From Paenibacillus macquariensis (GTDB lineage Bacteria > Bacillota > Bacilli > Paenibacillales > Paenibacillaceae): a stretch of DNA of 64,000 nucleotides. The first letter of the stretch is position 1, and each line of letters opens with the position of its first letter. The notes under the pieces are model-generated. The model saw only the letters and a program-made list of their open reading frames with translations. It was not told where the DNA came from and made no database searches. The position numbers were made by a program, and so were the translations under genes. Of this stretch, positions 19,627 through 29,501 are shown piece by piece. The stretch covers positions 124,001 to 188,000 of the forward strand of contig NZ_FTNK01000005.1 of assembly GCF_900156375.1 (NCBI RefSeq), in the 5' to 3' direction.

Positions 19627-20286
19627 ATGATTCGAAGAATTGGATTAGATCAAGACTTAGAAGAGTTACGTTCACTATTACTTCGTATGGGCCAGCATGT
19701 TATTGAAGCATTGGAAGGTGCCATTACGGCACTACATACATTGGATACGATTAAGGCTCAACAAATCGTGAAAGACGATGTATTGCTGAACGCGATGGAA
19801 GATCAGATTATGGACATCGGTTCGCGTCTGATCGTTACGCAGCAACCTGTAGCAAAAGATTTAAGACGTATTATTGTTGCGTTTAAAATCTCAAGTGACT
19901 TGGAGAGAATGGGCGATCTCGCTCTAGATGTGGCTAAAGTAACCATGCGCCTTCAGGGGCAACAATTAATTAAACCACTCGTGGATATCCCTAATATGGC
20001 AGCGATTGTTAAAGTCATGATTACAGAGGCTATCACATCATATCTAGATGAGAACACAGATCTTGCTTACAAAATGGCACAAGATGACGATCAGGTTGAT
20101 CATTTATATGGCCAAATGATTACTGAGCTATATGATTTCCTATCGGCTCACCCAGAGTCCTCATCTCAAGTGATGTTGCTTACATTAGTAGGAAGATATA
20201 TCGAGCGTATTGCTGACCATGCTACAAATATTGGAGAAAGTGTCGTTTACCTAGTTACAGGTAAACGGCCTGATTTGAACCAATAA
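19627..20286 (+). CDS. phoU: Phosphate signalling protein PhoU
   Basis: A 220-residue all-helical protein of the PhoU family with two repeats, each carrying an acidic metal-binding E/DxxxD-type motif (SDLERMGDLALDVAK and ERIADHATNIGESVVY). PhoU links PstSCAB activity to PhoR and restrains the Pho response. The frame is open from TTG 19603 and has an ATG at 19615; I choose the third start (MIRRIGLDQDLEELR) because it matches the family beginning, though GGGGG lies 12 bases away, so the exact start is uncertain. Confidence 0.9.
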   Translation: MIRRIGLDQDLEELRSLLLRMGQHVIEALEGAITALHTLDTIKAQQIVKDDVLLNAMEDQIMDIGSRLIVTQQPVAKDLRRIIVAFKISSDLERMGDLALDVAKVTMRLQGQQLIKPLVDIPNMAAIVKVMITEAITSYLDENTDLAYKMAQDDDQVDHLYGQMITELYDFLSAHPESSSQVMLLTLVGRYIERIADHATNIGESVVYLVTGKRPDLNQ

Positions 20287-20303
20287 TTGTGTGGGTTACA
20301 TCG

Positions 20304-20330
20304 AAGCACCGACCATGTCGGTGCTTTTTT
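20304..20330 (+). terminator. Terminator after phoU
   Basis: AAGCACCGA pairs with TCGGTGCTT around a five-base loop, with a T-run. Confidence 0.9.
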
Positions 20331-20454
20331 GTATTTTGGAGTCATATGTGGCTACCCAAAGTGATAAATAGTTGAAGCATTACGTACATTTTTCTCATTT
20401 TGAGGGGTCATATGGTATCATGAAATGAGAAGTTTTAAAAAGGGAAGGTGTTTT

Positions 20455-23115
20455 ATGGATAAGCTAATTCTTATTGATGGTAATAGTATTATTTATCGTG
20501 CATTTTTTGCAATGCCGCCGCTTACGAATACAAAAGGACTGCACACAAATGCGGTATATGGATTTACGAACATGCTTTTACGATTGATTGAGGATCATAA
20601 ACCAACGCATATGATGGTTGCTTTTGACGCGGGAAAGATTACGTTCCGACATGAGGGGTATCAGGAATACAAGGGTGGACGAGAAAAGACGCCTCGTGAG
20701 CTATCTGAGCAATTTCCTTTGTTAAAGGAGTTGTTACAAGGCTTAGGAATTGCCCAATATGAGTTAAGTGGATATGAAGCCGATGATATTATTGGAACAA
20801 TTGCTAAGGAAGCAGACGAAGCTGGACGTCAAGTGCTCGTGGTATCGGGAGATAAGGATATGTTCCAACTCGCATCTGAACACGTACAGATTGGATTGAC
20901 ACGCAAAGGTGTAACTGAGATCGAACTTTATGCACCTGAACAGATTCAAGAGAGATACGGTCTAGAACCTCATCAAATCATTGATCTCAAAGGATTAATG
21001 GGGGATACATCCGATAATATTCCAGGTATTCCAGGGGTAGGAGAGAAAACCGCACTTAAACTTCTACATCAATATGGATCAGTAGAAGAGGTATTAGCGA
21101 ATACTTATGAGTTAAAAGGGAAGATGAAAGAAAAGATTGAGACGCATGCGGATGATGCGATCATGAGTAAGAAATTAGCGACAATATATCGTGAAGTTCA
21201 ATTAGATAAATCATTGGATGAAATGGTATTCAACGGTTTTAATCAAGAAACTTCAGGTCCAGCACTTGCTAAATTGGAATTTAAATCACTCCTTGAACGT
21301 CTATCGCTATCTGGTGAAGGAGGATTGGAGGAAGGTGAAGTAGCTCAGCCAGTTTTGAATGTAGAAGTTACTGTAATCGATAAGGACAATATGGACGAGC
21401 TTATCGGGCGACTTTCTAATGTCAAAGTTCTGCATGCAGAGACTCATGGAGATAACCCACATCGTGCTGATGTTATTGGGATCGTGTTCTCATCCGAAGA
21501 TCGGCATGATTACGTGCCGTTTGACTTATTAAAGACGGATCAAGCTGAACCGATTCTGAACTGGCTACAAGATCCTTCGGTTCCTAAACGTGGATATGAT
21601 TTGCATCGGATGGATCTTGCTTTACATTGGCATGATATTCCCTTTGCTGGGGTTGCTTTTGATGTACAGCTAGCAGCATACTTACTCGATCCGACAGAAT
21701 CCAGTCAAACGGTAAGTGCATTGGCATCCAAATATGGATTAGATTCTATAGCCATTGAGGAAGATGTATTTGGTAAAGGCGCGAAATATAAAGTGCCCGA
21801 TGTAGACATACTAAGCAACCATTTAGCACGCAAATCGGCAACCGTGCTCAGTATTATTCCGATACAAGAAGCAGAATTAGATGAGAAAAAGATGAAGTCG
21901 CTATTCCATGACCTCGAGATGCCTCTTTCTCGGATCCTTGCGGATATGGAGAAACAAGGTATTGAGGTTCATATGAGTGATTTGCAAGAGCTAGGCAAGG
22001 AATTTGAAGTGCAGATTCATCGATTAGAAGAGGAAATCTACAGCATTGCAGAGACGCAGTTTAATATTAATTCGCCTAAACAGTTGGGTGAAATTCTATT
22101 CGTGAAGTTAGGTCTACCTGTCGTTAAAAAAACCAAGACAGGATTCTCTACCGATGCAGAAGTGCTTGAGAAGTTGGCACCGTATCATGATATCGTCCAA
22201 CTTATTTTGCAATATCGCACAATTGCGAAGCTACAATCTACGTATGTAGAAGGGTTATTGAAGGAAATATCTCCGAAGACGGGCAAGGTGCATACGTATT
22301 ACCGGCAGACGGTAGCTGCAACAGGTCGTTTGAGTAGTCAATTCCCGAATTTGCAGAACATCCCGATTCGATTGGAAGAGGGACGTAAGATTCGTAAAGT
22401 ATTCGTACCTTCAGAGCCTGGGTGGTCTATTTTAGCAGCCGATTATTCCCAAGTGGAATTACGTGTGCTCGCACATATATCACAAGATAAAGGGCTAATT
22501 GAAGCCTTTACACATGATATGGATATTCATACGAAGACGGCAATGGATGTGTTTGGGGTGAGAGCTGAGGATGTTGACTCTAACATGCGACGTGCCGCCA
22601 AAGCCGTTAACTTCGGTATTGTGTATGGCATTAGCGATTATGGGTTATCTCAGAATCTGAATATTACGCGCAAAGAAGCTGCGAAGTTTATTGAGCAATA
22701 TTTCGAAGTGTTCCAAGGTGTTCAACAATATATGGTTGATATCGTGAAAGAAGCTAAAGAGAATGGCTATGTCACGACGCTGTTAGAGAGAAGAAGGTAC
22801 CTTCCTGAAATTAATGCTAGTAACTTTAATCTTCGTTCATTTGCTGAACGAACTGCTATGAATACGCCTATTCAAGGGACGGCAGCAGATATCATTAAGC
22901 TAGCTATGATACACATGGATCAGGCACTTACTGATAAGAAATTAAAGAGTAGAATGTTACTTCAGGTTCATGATGAATTGGTATTTGAAGTTCCGGAAGA
23001 TGAGCTTGAGATCATGAAATTATTGGTGCCAGAAATTATGGGCAAAGCACTCCCGCTCAATGTTCCACTGAAAGCAGAGGTAAGTTATGGTGGCAATTGG
23101 TACGAAGCGAAATAG
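20455..23115 (+). CDS. polA: DNA polymerase I
   Basis: An 886-residue family A polymerase for gap filling and Okazaki-fragment processing. The 5'-nuclease domain (1-290) starts MDKLILIDGNSIIYRAF and keeps its acidic sites (YEADDIIGT, GDKDMFQ, LMGDTSDNIPG). In the middle exonuclease-like domain the expected DxE motif reads HAETHG and other acidic sites are lost, so proofreading is probably inactive as in Bacillus/Geobacillus Pol I. The polymerase domain has motif A DYSQVELR (Asp663), motif B RRAAKAVNFGIVYG and motif C QVHDELVF (Asp840). ORF upstream codons are excluded by the GGGAAGG site before the chosen ATG. mutM follows after 50 bp. Confidence 0.97.
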   Translation: MDKLILIDGNSIIYRAFFAMPPLTNTKGLHTNAVYGFTNMLLRLIEDHKPTHMMVAFDAGKITFRHEGYQEYKGGREKTPRELSEQFPLLKELLQGLGIAQYELSGYEADDIIGTIAKEADEAGRQVLVVSGDKDMFQLASEHVQIGLTRKGVTEIELYAPEQIQERYGLEPHQIIDLKGLMGDTSDNIPGIPGVGEKTALKLLHQYGSVEEVLANTYELKGKMKEKIETHADDAIMSKKLATIYREVQLDKSLDEMVFNGFNQETSGPALAKLEFKSLLERLSLSGEGGLEEGEVAQPVLNVEVTVIDKDNMDELIGRLSNVKVLHAETHGDNPHRADVIGIVFSSEDRHDYVPFDLLKTDQAEPILNWLQDPSVPKRGYDLHRMDLALHWHDIPFAGVAFDVQLAAYLLDPTESSQTVSALASKYGLDSIAIEEDVFGKGAKYKVPDVDILSNHLARKSATVLSIIPIQEAELDEKKMKSLFHDLEMPLSRILADMEKQGIEVHMSDLQELGKEFEVQIHRLEEEIYSIAETQFNINSPKQLGEILFVKLGLPVVKKTKTGFSTDAEVLEKLAPYHDIVQLILQYRTIAKLQSTYVEGLLKEISPKTGKVHTYYRQTVAATGRLSSQFPNLQNIPIRLEEGRKIRKVFVPSEPGWSILAADYSQVELRVLAHISQDKGLIEAFTHDMDIHTKTAMDVFGVRAEDVDSNMRRAAKAVNFGIVYGISDYGLSQNLNITRKEAAKFIEQYFEVFQGVQQYMVDIVKEAKENGYVTTLLERRRYLPEINASNFNLRSFAERTAMNTPIQGTAADIIKLAMIHMDQALTDKKLKSRMLLQVHDELVFEVPEDELEIMKLLVPEIMGKALPLNVPLKAEVSYGGNWYEAK

Positions 23116-23165
23116 TAGCCCAAAGGTTGCAGAATTCCGTTATAATGGGATAGAGGTGAGACATC

Positions 23166-23999
23166 ATGCCGGAATTACCGGAAGTAGAAACCATAATAAG
23201 AACCTTGAATGTATTGGTAAAAGGTAAAACCATTGATCATGTAAGTGTCCATTTGGCGCGGATTATTCAGCGCCCTGATGATATAGAGGAATTTGCATTT
23301 TTGCTTCAAGGACATACCATCTTAGGGGTAGAACGTCGAGGGAAATTTATACGAATTCTATTGGATGGACTTGTTATCGTGTCCCATTTGCGGATGGAAG
23401 GCAGATATGGACTTTACACAAGTGAAGAACCTGTGGAGAAACATACACATGTCGTATTTCATTTTAATGATGGGACTGAGTTACGTTACAAAGATGTTCG
23501 TCAATTTGGTACGATGCATCTGTTTGCGACAGGGGAGGACATGGTATCGTTACCTTTGTCCAAGTTAGGGTTAGAACCCTTAGATAAGTCGTTTACATTA
23601 GCGCAGTTCAAGCAGATCTTAGCGGGTAAAAAAACAAAAATTAAATCTGTCTTGCTAAATCAAGCATATGTCGTTGGGATCGGGAATATTTATGTGGATG
23701 AATCACTATTTAAGGCTGGAATTCACCCAGAGTCAACGACGGAGTCATTGAATGATAAACAGATTGAACGATTACATGCAGCTATTGTAAGTATATTGTT
23801 GGAATCCATTGAAGCGGGTGGATCCTCCATCAAATCCTATGTAAACGGTCAAGGTGAGTTGGGGATGTTTCAACAGCAGCTACTCGTGTATGGTCGTCAG
23901 AACAAACCCTGTGTAAATTGTAGTTCTATCATTGAGAAAACAGTCGTTGGTGGAAGAGGAACACATTTCTGCCCGACATGCCAACCGGATACAAAGTAA
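23166..23999 (+). CDS. mutM: Formamidopyrimidine-DNA glycosylase
   Basis: Removes 8-oxoguanine and other oxidised purines and nicks the abasic site. The 277-residue product starts MPELPEVETI, giving the catalytic Pro after Met removal and Glu next to it; the H2TH region includes GIGNIYVDESLF, and a C-terminal zinc finger holds CVNC and CPTC. It lies within the conserved polA-mutM-ytaF-coaE cluster of Firmicutes and probably shares a transcript with polA. Confidence 0.96.
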   Translation: MPELPEVETIIRTLNVLVKGKTIDHVSVHLARIIQRPDDIEEFAFLLQGHTILGVERRGKFIRILLDGLVIVSHLRMEGRYGLYTSEEPVEKHTHVVFHFNDGTELRYKDVRQFGTMHLFATGEDMVSLPLSKLGLEPLDKSFTLAQFKQILAGKKTKIKSVLLNQAYVVGIGNIYVDESLFKAGIHPESTTESLNDKQIERLHAAIVSILLESIEAGGSSIKSYVNGQGELGMFQQQLLVYGRQNKPCVNCSSIIEKTVVGGRGTHFCPTCQPDTK

Positions 24000-24127
24000 T
24001 ATTCATAAGAATGTGCACCCCTCGTTTTTTCTTCCATATAATATTGGAGAACGTATCGACTGTAGCGAAAAGCGTATCGGATTTTGAAATTCGGTCATTT
24101 TCGCATGTTAGATAGGGAGGGAACAGG

Positions 24128-24802
24128 GTGCTCAGTCACATTCTTGCACTGACGTTGCTGGCTTTTGCGGTGAGTTTGGATAGTTTCGGAGTAGGGATTA
24201 CATATGGATTAAGGCAGGTTAAAATCCCTCTACTCTCGATTGTGATTATTTCAGTTCTATCTGGCATTGTTATTTGCATTTCTATGCAAGTAGGGGTTCT
24301 GCTTGCACACTTTGTATCTCCTAAGATTGCTTCAGCTGTAGGAGCTATTATTCTTATCGTCATGGGGTTATGGTCATTGGTTCAAATGCTTGTTCAAAAA
24401 GAAAAAGATCAAGTGCTTGAACCAGTGAAAGTTGAGAAATTACCCAAGCCTCTAACGCAGCGGCAAGTATTCACACTAGAAATTCGTAAGTTAGGCCTTG
24501 TGATTCAAATATTACGTACACCCTCATCGGCAGACGTAGATAAATCGGGCAGTATTTCGGGTTATGAAGCGATGTGGTTGGGTATTGCATTATCATTAGA
24601 TGCATTTGGTGCAGGGCTCGGAGCAGCTCTTCTAGGGTTCTCTCCATTGCCCACTTCGTTAGTAATTGCTTTATTCAGCGGTAGTTTTCTGGTCATGGGT
24701 ATGAATGCAGGATTTCGTTTTGCTACAAAATCATGGACACGACATATGACGGCTCTACCAGCGTTAATGTTAATAATAATGGGAATAATGAAGCTATTAT
24801 GA
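24128..24802 (+). CDS. ytaF: Sporulation membrane protein YtaF (MntP-like fold)
   Basis: A 224-residue membrane protein with about six helices in two inverted halves, each beginning LTLLAFAVSLDSFGVGITYG and LGIALSLDAFGAGLGAALLG, the pattern of the MntP/YtaF family. Between the halves is a hydrophilic loop (about 85-147) that contains a 12-residue EF-hand-like stretch, D136-V-D-K-S-G-S-I-S-G-Y-E147. The GTG start follows GGGAGGGAACAG. YtaF is a sporulation protein of unknown transport substrate; its place between mutM and coaE is conserved. Confidence 0.88.
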   Translation: MLSHILALTLLAFAVSLDSFGVGITYGLRQVKIPLLSIVIISVLSGIVICISMQVGVLLAHFVSPKIASAVGAIILIVMGLWSLVQMLVQKEKDQVLEPVKVEKLPKPLTQRQVFTLEIRKLGLVIQILRTPSSADVDKSGSISGYEAMWLGIALSLDAFGAGLGAALLGFSPLPTSLVIALFSGSFLVMGMNAGFRFATKSWTRHMTALPALMLIIMGIMKLL

Positions 24803-24811
24803 GGTGAAATC

Positions 24812-25408
24812 ATGAACATTGGATTAACCGGGGGAATTGCAACAGGTAAGAGTACGGTATCCTCCCTTCTAGTCAAGAAGGGAGCTATGCTTGTTGACGC
24901 AGATGCTATTGCCCGGGAAGTTATGCTCCCGGGGCACCCTGTTCTTGCTGCGGTAGCTGAATTTTTTGGACAAGGTATACTGCAAGAGGATGGTACATTG
25001 GATCGTAAGAAGCTTGGAAATATTGTTTTTGACGACAAAGAAGCCCTAAAGGCTTTGAATGATATTAGTCACCCTGAGATCCGTAAAGAGATCAGGAAGC
25101 AAATGATGGAGCTGGAGACAGCGTATCCTGAACGTCTCGTTGTGGTAGACATCCCGCTTTTATATGAATCAGGACTTCAATCCATGTTTGAAGAAGTATG
25201 GGTGGTATACGCACCACGTGATGTGCAGAAGGAACGTCTCATGAAGAGAGATCTTTTATCAATTGGACAAGCAGAGGCGAGGCTTCAGTCACAGATGGAT
25301 ATTGAGCAGAAGAAAAGTTCAGCAGATCGAGTTATTGATAACAGTCATAGCTTAGAAGTAACGGAGCAACAAGTGAATGAATGTTGGCTTCAGATGAGGT
25401 TGATATGA
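24812..25408 (+). CDS. coaE: Dephospho-CoA kinase
   Basis: Last step of coenzyme A synthesis, phosphorylating the ribose 3'-OH of dephospho-CoA. The 198-residue protein has P-loop GGIATGKST (residues 7-15), DADAIAREVM, VVDIPLLYESG and the LID region KERLMKRD. Its stop codon overlaps the ATG of the next gene in ATGA, showing translational coupling to the lytic transglycosylase. The ATG is nine bases after the ytaF stop, inside a tight cluster. Confidence 0.95.
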   Translation: MNIGLTGGIATGKSTVSSLLVKKGAMLVDADAIAREVMLPGHPVLAAVAEFFGQGILQEDGTLDRKKLGNIVFDDKEALKALNDISHPEIRKEIRKQMMELETAYPERLVVVDIPLLYESGLQSMFEEVWVVYAPRDVQKERLMKRDLLSIGQAEARLQSQMDIEQKKSSADRVIDNSHSLEVTEQQVNECWLQMRLI

Positions 25409-25968
25409 AGTTCTTTCTTAAGAAAAGAGTGCTCATCCTGCTGTTTATGACGTTCGTGTTGTTGTTATTCTTTAATAGTAATTGGATGTCTTGGTTTTAT
25501 CCTATTCATTACAAAGAGGAAATTCAATTACAAGCTGAGGAATACGAGGTAGATCCATTTCTAATTGCTGCCATCATTCGTGTAGAGTCTAATTATAAAC
25601 CAGGAAAAGAGTCATCAAAGGGTGCGCTTGGAATTATGCAACTTATGCCACGTACGGCGACTTGGGCTATGGAAATGGCCAAACTTCCTGAAGTGTCTCT
25701 GGATCGAATCAAACACGAAGTAGGTCCAAATATTCAGTTGGGAGCATGGTACTTTGCTTCCCTTTCTAAGCAATTTGATGGCAATAAGGCGCTCGCTATT
25801 GCTGCCTATAATGCAGGGCCTGGTAATGTACGAAGTTGGATGGATAAAGGTCTGTGGGATGGACAACTTGAAACCGTTAAAGAAATTCCTATTGATGAGA
25901 CTAGGCATTATGTACAACGTGTATTATATTATTATGATAAATATACAGATATCTACGATGAGTTCTAA
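25405..25968 (+). CDS. Membrane-anchored lytic transglycosylase (Slt type)
   Basis: A 187-residue peptidoglycan-cleaving enzyme with an N-terminal membrane anchor (RVLILLFMTFVLLLFFNSNW). The SLT domain shows the catalytic Glu in AAIIRVESNYKP, then SSKGALGIMQLMPRTA and IAAYNAGPGNVRSW, all family motifs, and ends HYVQRVLYYYDKY. It overlaps coaE by four bases. In Bacillus the equivalent gene (ytaB/yjbJ-like location) is known; the physiological role is wall turnover, perhaps in spore formation or germination, given its neighbours. Confidence 0.9.
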   Translation: MKFFLKKRVLILLFMTFVLLLFFNSNWMSWFYPIHYKEEIQLQAEEYEVDPFLIAAIIRVESNYKPGKESSKGALGIMQLMPRTATWAMEMAKLPEVSLDRIKHEVGPNIQLGAWYFASLSKQFDGNKALAIAAYNAGPGNVRSWMDKGLWDGQLETVKEIPIDETRHYVQRVLYYYDKYTDIYDEF

Positions 25969-25981
25969 TGATGAACTAAAA

Positions 25982-26018
25982 GGAGTGTTGGTCCAGCTTC
26001 TCGCCGGTCCAACACTCC
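25982..26018 (-). terminator. Terminator for the SASP gene, also after the transglycosylase
   Basis: GGAGTGTTGG and CCAACACTCC form a strong stem; on the minus strand it is followed by TTTTAGTT. It lies between two convergent genes and may serve both. Confidence 0.75.
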
Positions 26019-26032
26019 ATAACTTCATCAGA

Positions 26033-26248
26033 CTAGCTGAATTGACCAGCTAATTGTTGTTCTGCAAGGGTAACCAAACGTTTAGTGATATATCCACCGA
26101 TTGAACCGTTCTCATAAGAAGTCATGTTTCCTTGGTATCCATCTTGAGGAATGCTGATTCCAAGTTCTTGAGCAATTTCATATTTCATTTGTTCTAGGGC
26201 GCCTGTAGCTTTAGTAACAACTAAGTTATTGGAACTGTTGTTTGCCAT
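26033..26248 (-). CDS. Alpha/beta-type small acid-soluble spore protein
   Basis: A 71-residue SASP that coats DNA in the forespore and protects it from UV and heat. The GPR protease cleavage region is seen as [10 protein letters not shown], and the second conserved motif as [19 protein letters not shown]. The start has a perfect AGGAGGTG site on the minus strand. A sigma-G-like promoter lies just upstream. Several such genes normally occur per genome, so I give no specific symbol. Confidence 0.95.
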   Translation of the reverse strand: MANNSSNNLVVTKATGALEQMKYEIAQELGISIPQDGYQGNMTSYENGSIGGYITKRLVTLAEQQLAGQFS

Positions 26249-26278
26249 TGTCGTTCACCTCCTCGCTGTTTGTAAAAG

Positions 26279-26305
26279 TATTATGTGTTAAATTTGCAAT
26301 CTTCA
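26279..26305 (-). promoter_or_regulatory. Sigma-G-like promoter of the SASP gene
   Basis: On the minus strand TGAAGA and CATAATA, 14 bases apart, resemble the forespore sigma-G elements (TGMATR and CATWMTA). The position, about 30 bp before the start codon, fits. Confidence 0.5.
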
Positions 26306-26383
26306 TAACTTTTTGCAGGTGGAAATTTTTATGGAATAAATATTGCTTTAGAAAACTCATGTGAAAAGGGAAGTGCTAACACA

Positions 26384-26851
26384 ATGAAATGTCCATATTG
26401 TAGCTATGCGGGAACCAAGGTATTGGATTCACGCCCAGCCAATGAGAATAAATCGATACGACGCAGGCGTGAATGTGAACAATGTAGTCGGAGGTTCACT
26501 ACGTTTGAAATGGTTGAGGAAGCACCTTTAATTGTGATTAAGAAGAGTGGTAATCGTGAAGAATTCAGTCGCGACAAAGTCATGCGTGGCTTAATTAGAG
26601 CTTGTGAGAAACGCCCAGTGTCCGTAGAACAATTTGACCTGATCGTCTCAGAAGTAGAGAAAGCATTGCGTGATACAGCAGTAACTGAAGTGGATAGTCA
26701 ACAAATCGGTGAACTGGTCATGGAGGAGTTATATCGGGTTGATGAGGTAGCGTATGTAAGATTTGCTTCTGTATATCGTCAATTCAAGGACATTAACATG
26801 TTCATGAAGGAATTAAAGAATCTTTTATCCAAAGGCACAACAGGGGAATAA
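26384..26851 (+). CDS. nrdR: Transcriptional repressor NrdR
   Basis: A 155-residue ATP/dATP-sensing repressor of ribonucleotide reductase genes. The N-terminal zinc ribbon has CPYC (residues 3-6) and CEQC (about 31-34), followed by RRFTTFE; the ATP-cone covers about 49-139 ([20 protein letters not shown]...). It is divergent from the SASP gene and stands alone before a tRNA gene. Confidence 0.95.
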   Translation: MKCPYCSYAGTKVLDSRPANENKSIRRRRECEQCSRRFTTFEMVEEAPLIVIKKSGNREEFSRDKVMRGLIRACEKRPVSVEQFDLIVSEVEKALRDTAVTEVDSQQIGELVMEELYRVDEVAYVRFASVYRQFKDINMFMKELKNLLSKGTTGE

Positions 26852-26914
26852 GGATAAATCTATTGACATAACATTCATTTTTTGATAAATTAATGATTGT
26901 TGTTGTATTCAAAT

Positions 26915-26990
26915 GGGGCCTTAGCTCAGCTGGGAGAGCGCATCGCTGGCAGTGATGAGGTCAGGGGTTCGATCCCCCTAGGCTCCACCA
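26915..26990 (+). tRNA. tRNA-Ala (anticodon GGC)
   Basis: A 76-base cloverleaf with encoded CCA. The acceptor stem GGGGCCT/AGGCTCC contains the G3:U70 wobble that identifies alanine tRNAs; D-arm TTAGCTCAGCTGGGAGAGC; anticodon loop CTGGCAG with GGC; T-loop GGTTCGATCCC. A single tRNA with its own terminator. Confidence 0.97.
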
Positions 26991-27004
26991 ACACCTTAAA
27001 TTCA

Positions 27005-27028
27005 AACGGCAGAAATGCCGTTTTTTTT
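27005..27028 (+). terminator. Terminator after tRNA-Ala
   Basis: AAACGGCAGAAATGCCGTTT stem-loop followed by T residues. The same ACGGCA-TGCCGT stem occurs in two other terminators of the window (42.57 kb and 56.21 kb). Confidence 0.9.
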
Positions 27029-27185
27029 GTTTTGATTGTTGTCATTTGACTCATGATAAGTGTAGACAGTTTGTCGACACATCAAAGTGAAATAGATGAT
27101 ATGATGTAAAGATGATTATATCCACATGATTGTTAGGTTCCACGAGTTTAAATTGAAATAACATAATAAAATTAGGAGTGGTAAT

Positions 27186-27491
27186 TTGAGAAGACAAAAA
27201 CCAATGACACTAGAAGAGCTAATGAGCGATTTACAAGGGCAGAAAACGTTTCAAGAAGATCCAAATCATATTTCATTAGAGAATTTGTTTAATAACGCGT
27301 TCATGAGTAAACATTCCAGTCACAAGAGTTTTGAAGATTTCTTGATCAAAGGGAACTTTCAAGTTAGGACAGAAGAAGACGTCAATAACATACCTGATGA
27401 ACTTTTTGATCGGCATGTTGTTAGGGAAACTAAATTTGCTGACTGGAAATCGATGTTGGAAACAGCAAATGTGGAATACAAAAGTAAGTAA
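27186..27491 (+). CDS. Small hypothetical protein
   Basis: A 101-residue hydrophilic protein beginning TTG (MRRQKPMTLEELMSDLQ) after AGGAGTGG. No membrane segment or known motif; the composition is acidic, with helix-forming ends and a central FEDFLIKGNFQVRTEEDV. It is monocistronic with a terminator behind it. The good ribosome site and normal codon use support it as a real gene, but I do not recognise the family. Confidence 0.6.
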   Translation: MRRQKPMTLEELMSDLQGQKTFQEDPNHISLENLFNNAFMSKHSSHKSFEDFLIKGNFQVRTEEDVNNIPDELFDRHVVRETKFADWKSMLETANVEYKSK

Positions 27492-27530
27492 TGTGTAATC
27501 CGACTGCACATGATAACAAATGTATAAATA

Positions 27531-27578
27531 ACTGCCATTTTTCTAGCTGTAAAGGCTATAAAAATGGCAGTATTTTTT
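27531..27578 (+). terminator. Terminator
   Basis: Long stem ACTGCCATTTTT / AAAAATGGCAGT with an inner AGC/GCT pairing, followed by T residues. Confidence 0.85.
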
Positions 27579-27693
27579 GATTTTCACATAGGTTATTCGT
27601 ATGGCTAATACTATATTTTTTGATTTATTTTTCCAAACCTAGTACTATAGTATTACATTGTTATTTACATTACTTGGATGCGGAGCGGAGAAG

Positions 27694-29475
27694 ATGCAAA
27701 AAGTTACAAGTACAGCTTTGCGATTAACCATTAGGAAGAAACTGCTTATGATGTCACTAACACTACTGATTCTTCCCATTGTGGTATTAGGAGCTGTTTC
27801 TTATCAGATTTCAGTCAAAGAAACAAATGCTCTAATTGAAAGTAAACTGAGTTCAAGCGTAAACCTAGCATTAGCATTGATTGAGAATATGGAGAAATCC
27901 GTCCAATTGGGGCAGTTGACTGAATTGGAAGCACAAGAACAGGTACGTACTTTGCTTCTTGGAGCTAAAGATGCGGACGGTACTCGTCCGATTAATAAAT
28001 CTATAGATTTGGGTACAAATGGTTACTTCTTTATATTGGATAATAAAGGGAAACTACTCGCTCATCCCAAACTTGAGGGAGACAATATTTGGGATAAACA
28101 AACCTCCAACGGCACGTATTACATACAGGATTTGATTAAAGCAGCATTAGACGGCGGTGGAGCTACTTACTACAAATGGCCACTACCTAAATCGGAGAAT
28201 TCGTCTAACAATGAGGAAGGCGAAGCGCTGAAAATATCGTACGCCAAACTTTCCCCTTCCTGGGGATGGGTCGTTGCAGCAGGCTCGTACATGCAAGATT
28301 ATAACACCGGACAAGAGAACATACTCAAGAGTATCATAACAACATTGATCATATGCTTTGTCATCGGAGCAGCAGTAATACTCTTATTTGCCCAACACAT
28401 CTCAAAACCAATTGTCCGTATAGCAAGAGAGGCTGAACGAATAGCTAAAGGTGATCTAAGTGGTAAGGAATTGATTGTACGCAATCGGGATGAGATTGGA
28501 GAATTGGGGAGTTCCTTCAATCAATTATCTGGAAATGTTAGACAATTAGTGGGGAATTTAAGCTTAAGCTCGAATATTTTGGCATCTTCATCTAAACAGT
28601 TGTCTGCCACGTTAGGTGAAACAACAGGGGCACTTCATCAGACATCATCCTCAATCGCGGATGTGGCTAACAATAATGAGATACAAGCTATTTCCGCTCA
28701 AGAGACTTCCCGCTCGATAGAAGAGATGGTAGCAGGAATTCAACGAGTAGCCGAAGCTTCTACCCATGCCTATCAACTATCTGTGCTAACGCTTAAAGAA
28801 GCTGATACTGGCTATGGTCTTATCCATAACACTTCTCTGCAAATGAAAGCAGTAAGTAACACTGTGGATGACTTAAGTATTGCTGTTACGGAATTAAATG
28901 ATCAGTCTGAACAAATTGAAACAATCGTCAGTACGATCAAAGGAATATCTGAACAAACGAATTTATTAGCTCTTAATGCGGCAATTGAAGCTGCCCGCTC
29001 AGGAGAGCATGGCAAAGGTTTTGGAGTGGTTGCTAGTGAAGTGCGTAAGTTGGCTGGACAAACTAGTGAAGCTGCGGAGCAGGTTTCTGGGATGATTGAA
29101 GAGATCAGACGGAGTATTGGCAAAGCCCATCAATCCATGAGTAAAGGTCAGAATGAGGTTGCGGCAAGTGTTCAATCTATTGATGAGACAGGAAAAGCTT
29201 TTGAGCGTATTGTGGAAGCTACTCGGACAATCGTAGATCAAGTGAAGGATTCAACGTCTGCTGCACATGAGATGTCTGCAAGCTCTGAGCAAATATCTGC
29301 TTCGGTTATTGAAGTGGAGCAAGTTTCACTTCACTCTGCAGCTGCTGCACAGACCGTTTCTGCAAGCGTTGAGGAACAGCTTGCATCTATGGAGGGAATT
29401 GCAACTTCTGCTTCCAAGCTGCGAGATATGTCCGATGAAATGCGTACGACAGTGAACCGGTTTAAATTGGAATAG
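27694..29475 (+). CDS. Methyl-accepting chemotaxis protein with Cache domain
   Basis: A 593-residue transducer: cytoplasmic start, membrane segment (about 17-38), extracellular single Cache-type sensor (about 40-210, with [19 protein letters not shown]), second membrane segment ([23 protein letters not shown]), HAMP (about 245-295) and a long signalling coiled coil whose tip is [20 protein letters not shown]. The frame is open from TTG 27658, but the ATG preceded by CGGAG gives a clean positively charged N-terminus. A perfect-palindrome terminator follows. The ligand is unknown; Cache domains of this type bind organic acids or amino acids. Confidence 0.9.
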   Translation: MQKVTSTALRLTIRKKLLMMSLTLLILPIVVLGAVSYQISVKETNALIESKLSSSVNLALALIENMEKSVQLGQLTELEAQEQVRTLLLGAKDADGTRPINKSIDLGTNGYFFILDNKGKLLAHPKLEGDNIWDKQTSNGTYYIQDLIKAALDGGGATYYKWPLPKSENSSNNEEGEALKISYAKLSPSWGWVVAAGSYMQDYNTGQENILKSIITTLIICFVIGAAVILLFAQHISKPIVRIAREAERIAKGDLSGKELIVRNRDEIGELGSSFNQLSGNVRQLVGNLSLSSNILASSSKQLSATLGETTGALHQTSSSIADVANNNEIQAISAQETSRSIEEMVAGIQRVAEASTHAYQLSVLTLKEADTGYGLIHNTSLQMKAVSNTVDDLSIAVTELNDQSEQIETIVSTIKGISEQTNLLALNAAIEAARSGEHGKGFGVVASEVRKLAGQTSEAAEQVSGMIEEIRRSIGKAHQSMSKGQNEVAASVQSIDETGKAFERIVEATRTIVDQVKDSTSAAHEMSASSEQISASVIEVEQVSLHSAAAAQTVSASVEEQLASMEGIATSASKLRDMSDEMRTTVNRFKLE

Positions 29476-29501
29476 ACTTAATGATTTTGTATTAAATAAG
29501 A

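Noticed and set aside
27640..27665. TACTATAGTA palindrome before the MCP gene
   Set aside because: A ten-base AT-rich palindrome can arise by chance and has no matching regulator pattern.
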